This document shows positions 6,218 to 8,505 of a stretch of 8,505 bases of DNA, piece by piece. Location: contig CAJXTM010000108.1 in NCBI GenBank assembly GCA_913061385.1, positions 1-8,505 on the forward strand, read 5' to 3'. Numbering within the stretch: position 1 is the stretch's first letter; each line of letters opens with the position of its first letter. The translations under genes and the position numbers were made by a program. The stretch comes from an uncultured Rhodopirellula sp. GTDB taxonomy: Bacteria > Planctomycetota > Planctomycetia > Pirellulales > Pirellulaceae. Below the pieces are notes generated by a model. That model was not told the origin of the DNA. It did no database searches and saw only the letters and a list, made by a program, of their open reading frames with translations.

Positions 6218-8458
6218 CTAGGGACTGACCGTCGTCCGAACAGCCTGAACGATACCGGCTTGCATTCTTTGGCTCTGAGCCTGAACGGTAAAATCGAAAG
6301 TCTGCGGCTGGTTGCTCTCCAACACTATTTGGAATTCCGCGGTTCCACCGGGCGCAAGTGAACGGATAGGTGTGAGGGTAACAATATCACCATTCACCGT
6401 GAACACATTCGCTTCGGGATTGGTGATGGGGTTCGCGCTAACAAGCCGCACACCGGGTGGCAACTTGAACTGCATTGCGATCTGCCCATCTCGCTCACTC
6501 GAGTCATTGACCAGTGTCATCCGATACCTAATGGGCTGTGCCACACGAGCTGGATTATTCATCGCGACGAGTCGCATCTGGAGCTTTTCTGTTTTTTGCG
6601 GAATGGGTGCTGCCATTGGCGGGGTGGTAGCCGGAGCGGTTGAATTCAATCCACCCTGCAGCGGCAGTGCCGGGGCCACTGCGGTTGGTGCATTGGGAGC
6701 GACGGGTGTTGATAATACAGGAGGCAGTTCTGTCTGAGGTGCCGTCAATGGCGGTGGTACGACGTTCACAATTTCATAAAGAAAATCCGTGTTCGCGCTG
6801 GTTTTTTCGTCACACGTAACCTGCAGCGTGATCCTCGCTTGGCTTGTGGGGCGGACTACTTTGAATAGCCCCTCAAGCGTCACCACTTTTTCTGCCTCGA
6901 GGCGTGGGATCGACCACAAAATCACGTTCTGCGCGATGCGACTCTGATCCGAACCCTCTGTCGCCTGCTCTAATTGCACTACTGGCGAATAGGTCATCAC
7001 GACTTTCACGTTAGTTGCAACACCGAGCCCAATGTTGTTGACAACAGCTCTGACGAGTGTCTGTTGTCCCACCGCAATGCGATTGCGGCCAACCAATTCA
7101 GCTTCCAAGCGTGGATTCCGCGGCACAGGATTGATGGCAGTCACACATCCCTGTTGCGAATCGCGCTGCCCACCATCGGCAAATGCATCTACAGTGATAC
7201 AACGCTGTCCAGCCCTGACAGTGGTGAATTCTACTTGGGCTTCCCACGTCTCACCTGGCTGCAAAACCCCTGTCTTTACCGTACGCAGCGGACTGACGCC
7301 GCTCTCGTGAACCAGCCCCTCATCCCCCGCAGCGGTAAGATAAACGTTCTGCAGAACACGATCTCCTGTATTGGTAACATCGATATCAAAGGAAACCGCA
7401 TCACCTGATACCAATCGTGACCCTGCACGTTGTACGGGTGCAACTGTCACCGAAAGCGATGGCCTGAACACATCCACTCGCACACGGTCTTCGGCGAGCA
7501 ACCCACCGCCGCGGCCCTGAAACACCAAATCGACTGGTGATTGTGCCGACAGGTTGATCACCAAATCCAATTGTGACTGAGGTGGCACTGTTCCAATTTC
7601 CCAAACGACGGCATTGGGCAAAATCTGCGCTTGCAAGTTTGCGTTTAGCACCTTTGCACCCTGAGGAATGGGCAAAGTCAGGCTCACTCCGGTTAACGGC
7701 TGGTTTCCAGGATTGGAGATGTTCGCAACGACTTGGAACGGTGTATTGAAACTTGCCACCGCTGGCCCACCTGCCCGCAGAACCAACTGTGGAGCACTCC
7801 AAGTTACGAAAGCTTGGCCGCGACCGAGCGTGATTGTCGGAATGTTATCTAGCTCTCCACCAGGTCTAATCACCTGAACATCGATCGCTGCGCTTCCACT
7901 GGTTCCAGGACTAGGCTGCAACTGAACCGAAGCATTCCCCGATTCATCCACCTTGGCCTCAACCACAGATGCACCATTGGTACCCACAAAAGTTGCCAAC
8001 TCTGGTTGCAGAATCTCGTACCGTACTTTCCAGCCGCGTGCTGGCAATCCACCCTCGGATCGCGTCACGCGTGTTGTCAGTTCTACAGGCGTGCCTGATT
8101 GCACAACTTGCGGCGTTGGAAATTGCCAGCGTGCGTCGACCCAATAAATAGTCGTTGTTGCTTTTCTTTGATCCCAGCATTCACTTTCCGGTGCCAATAC
8201 GGTCACGCGACTGGTGCCCTCGGAAGGACTGCTGATCGTGATCCAAGTTTGCCCTTTTTCAAGCTGCACATCATCACGAGGGTTCATATTTCCGCGTGTA
8301 ATCAAGGTCCGTTTGCTGCTGGTGATGCCCATCGCGTAGGCCGGATCGATTTTCTTGGGCCGGTCCATTGATCCAACCAGTCGACCGACAATTCCAGGTT
8401 CGTCGTCACCCACCTGCAGAAAAGTCCCAACACTTTCCGGCGTCAACATCCATTCCAG
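6218..8458 (-). CDS. Large DUF11-repeat surface/envelope protein, N-terminus cut by adapter
   Basis: 746 residues remain, starting mid-protein at LEWMLTPESV; the true start and signal peptide lie beyond the adapter. The stop TAG is at 6218-6220. Residues about 110-200 form an Ig-like module (GWKVRYEIL...VDESGNASVQL...IDVQVIRPG). Residues about 224-331, 333-442, 450-566 and 624-745 are four DUF11/CARDB-like beta-sandwich repeats, recognised by NPGNQPLTGVSLTLPIPQGA, NTGDRVLQNVYL, NNIGLGVATNVKVVMTY and LPPGVRLVSA, each with a proline/glycine turn such as LAPGGTAEF or LQPGETWEA. A Pro/Ala/Thr-rich linker (567-622) splits the third and fourth. Proteins of this kind are known in planctomycetes and chlamydiae as envelope or cell-surface proteins, some called OmcB-like, but only four cysteines are visible here, so a disulfide-linked cortex role like OmcB is not supported. 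A structural or adhesive role at the cell surface is inferred. Confidence 0.88.
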   Translation of the reverse strand: MEWMLTPESVGTFLQVGDDEPGIVGRLVGSMDRPKKIDPAYAMGITSSKRTLITRGNMNPRDDVQLEKGQTWITISSPSEGTSRVTVLAPESECWDQRKATTTIYWVDARWQFPTPQVVQSGTPVELTTRVTRSEGGLPARGWKVRYEILQPELATFVGTNGASVVEAKVDESGNASVQLQPSPGTSGSAAIDVQVIRPGGELDNIPTITLGRGQAFVTWSAPQLVLRAGGPAVASFNTPFQVVANISNPGNQPLTGVSLTLPIPQGAKVLNANLQAQILPNAVVWEIGTVPPQSQLDLVINLSAQSPVDLVFQGRGGGLLAEDRVRVDVFRPSLSVTVAPVQRAGSRLVSGDAVSFDIDVTNTGDRVLQNVYLTAAGDEGLVHESGVSPLRTVKTGVLQPGETWEAQVEFTTVRAGQRCITVDAFADGGQRDSQQGCVTAINPVPRNPRLEAELVGRNRIAVGQQTLVRAVVNNIGLGVATNVKVVMTYSPVVQLEQATEGSDQSRIAQNVILWSIPRLEAEKVVTLEGLFKVVRPTSQARITLQVTCDEKTSANTDFLYEIVNVVPPPLTAPQTELPPVLSTPVAPNAPTAVAPALPLQGGLNSTAPATTPPMAAPIPQKTEKLQMRLVAMNNPARVAQPIRYRMTLVNDSSERDGQIAMQFKLPPGVRLVSANPITNPEANVFTVNGDIVTLTPIRSLAPGGTAEFQIVLESNQPQTFDFTVQAQSQRMQAGIVQAVRTTVSP

Positions 8459-8505
8459 CTGTCTCTTATACACATCTGACGCTGCCGACGACTCCTTACG
8501 TGTAG
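8459..8505 (-). other. Nextera/Tn5 sequencing adapter, inverted copy (artefact)
   Basis: Exact reverse complement of bases 1-47: mosaic end (CTGTCTCTTATACACATCT), read-1 adapter, i5 index and primer tail. It cuts the DUF11 gene that enters from the right. Translating through it on the minus strand adds the spurious peptide MYKRQ to that protein. Both ends carry the i5-side adapter, which suggests a fragment amplified with a single adapter or an untrimmed assembly. Confidence 0.98.

Noticed and set aside
7868..8052. Possible internal frames within the DUF11 gene
   Set aside because: All are short shadows of the long continuous minus-strand frame.
1..8505. Perfect 47-bp terminal inverted repeats, as in a transposon or linear plasmid
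   Set aside because: They match the Nextera adapter, index and primer exactly, so they are a library artefact.

Overview
The window looks like a metagenomic or single-molecule fragment from a planctomycete, probably close to Rhodopirellula/Pirellulaceae. I base this on protein style and recall of families, not on a search. The clues are a secreted thioredoxin-fold protein with a tandem YHS-like C-terminus, a stand-alone exported STN-like protein, a HEAT+TPR protein, a small two-helix membrane protein with a 'GPWNAPYQLR' loop, and a very large DUF11-repeat surface protein. The genome is of roughly balanced base composition and gene spacing is loose.

The first 47 and last 47 bases are not biological. 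They are Illumina Nextera (Tn5) adapter with an i5 index (GTAAGGAG), forming a perfect artificial inverted repeat. Real sequence therefore runs from 48 to 8458, and both ends are cut by library preparation.

Layout: 48-346 (minus) holds a decayed or doubtful coding stretch with two in-frame TAG codons and a GTPase-like NKAD motif. 300-640 is gene-free but rich in hairpins. 774-1961 (+) encodes the exported thioredoxin/YHS-like protein. A bidirectional terminator at about 2003-2037 separates it from the convergent small membrane protein (2078-2407, minus). 2727-3395 (minus) is the HEAT/TPR protein, preceded by a possible 33-codon gene (3409-3510, minus) and followed by an intrinsic terminator near 2601-2630. 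3511-4090 is an intergenic region with a TATAAT promoter candidate that would drive the STN-like protein (4091-5188, +). An ankyrin-repeat lipoprotein follows (5369-6124, +). It converges on the DUF11 protein (6218-8458, minus), which is intact at its C-terminus and cut at its N-terminus by the adapter.

Most products look destined for the envelope or periplasm: signal peptides, a lipobox, membrane helices and surface Ig-like modules. There is no sign of one shared pathway, no mobile element, no CRISPR array, no tRNA or rRNA, and no recognisable defence or biosynthetic operon. The most notable points are the adapter ends (which give a false N-terminus to the DUF11 protein), the decayed left-end gene, the internally duplicated YHS-like domain, the possible micro-gene ahead of HEAT/TPR, and the hairpin-dense leader region.
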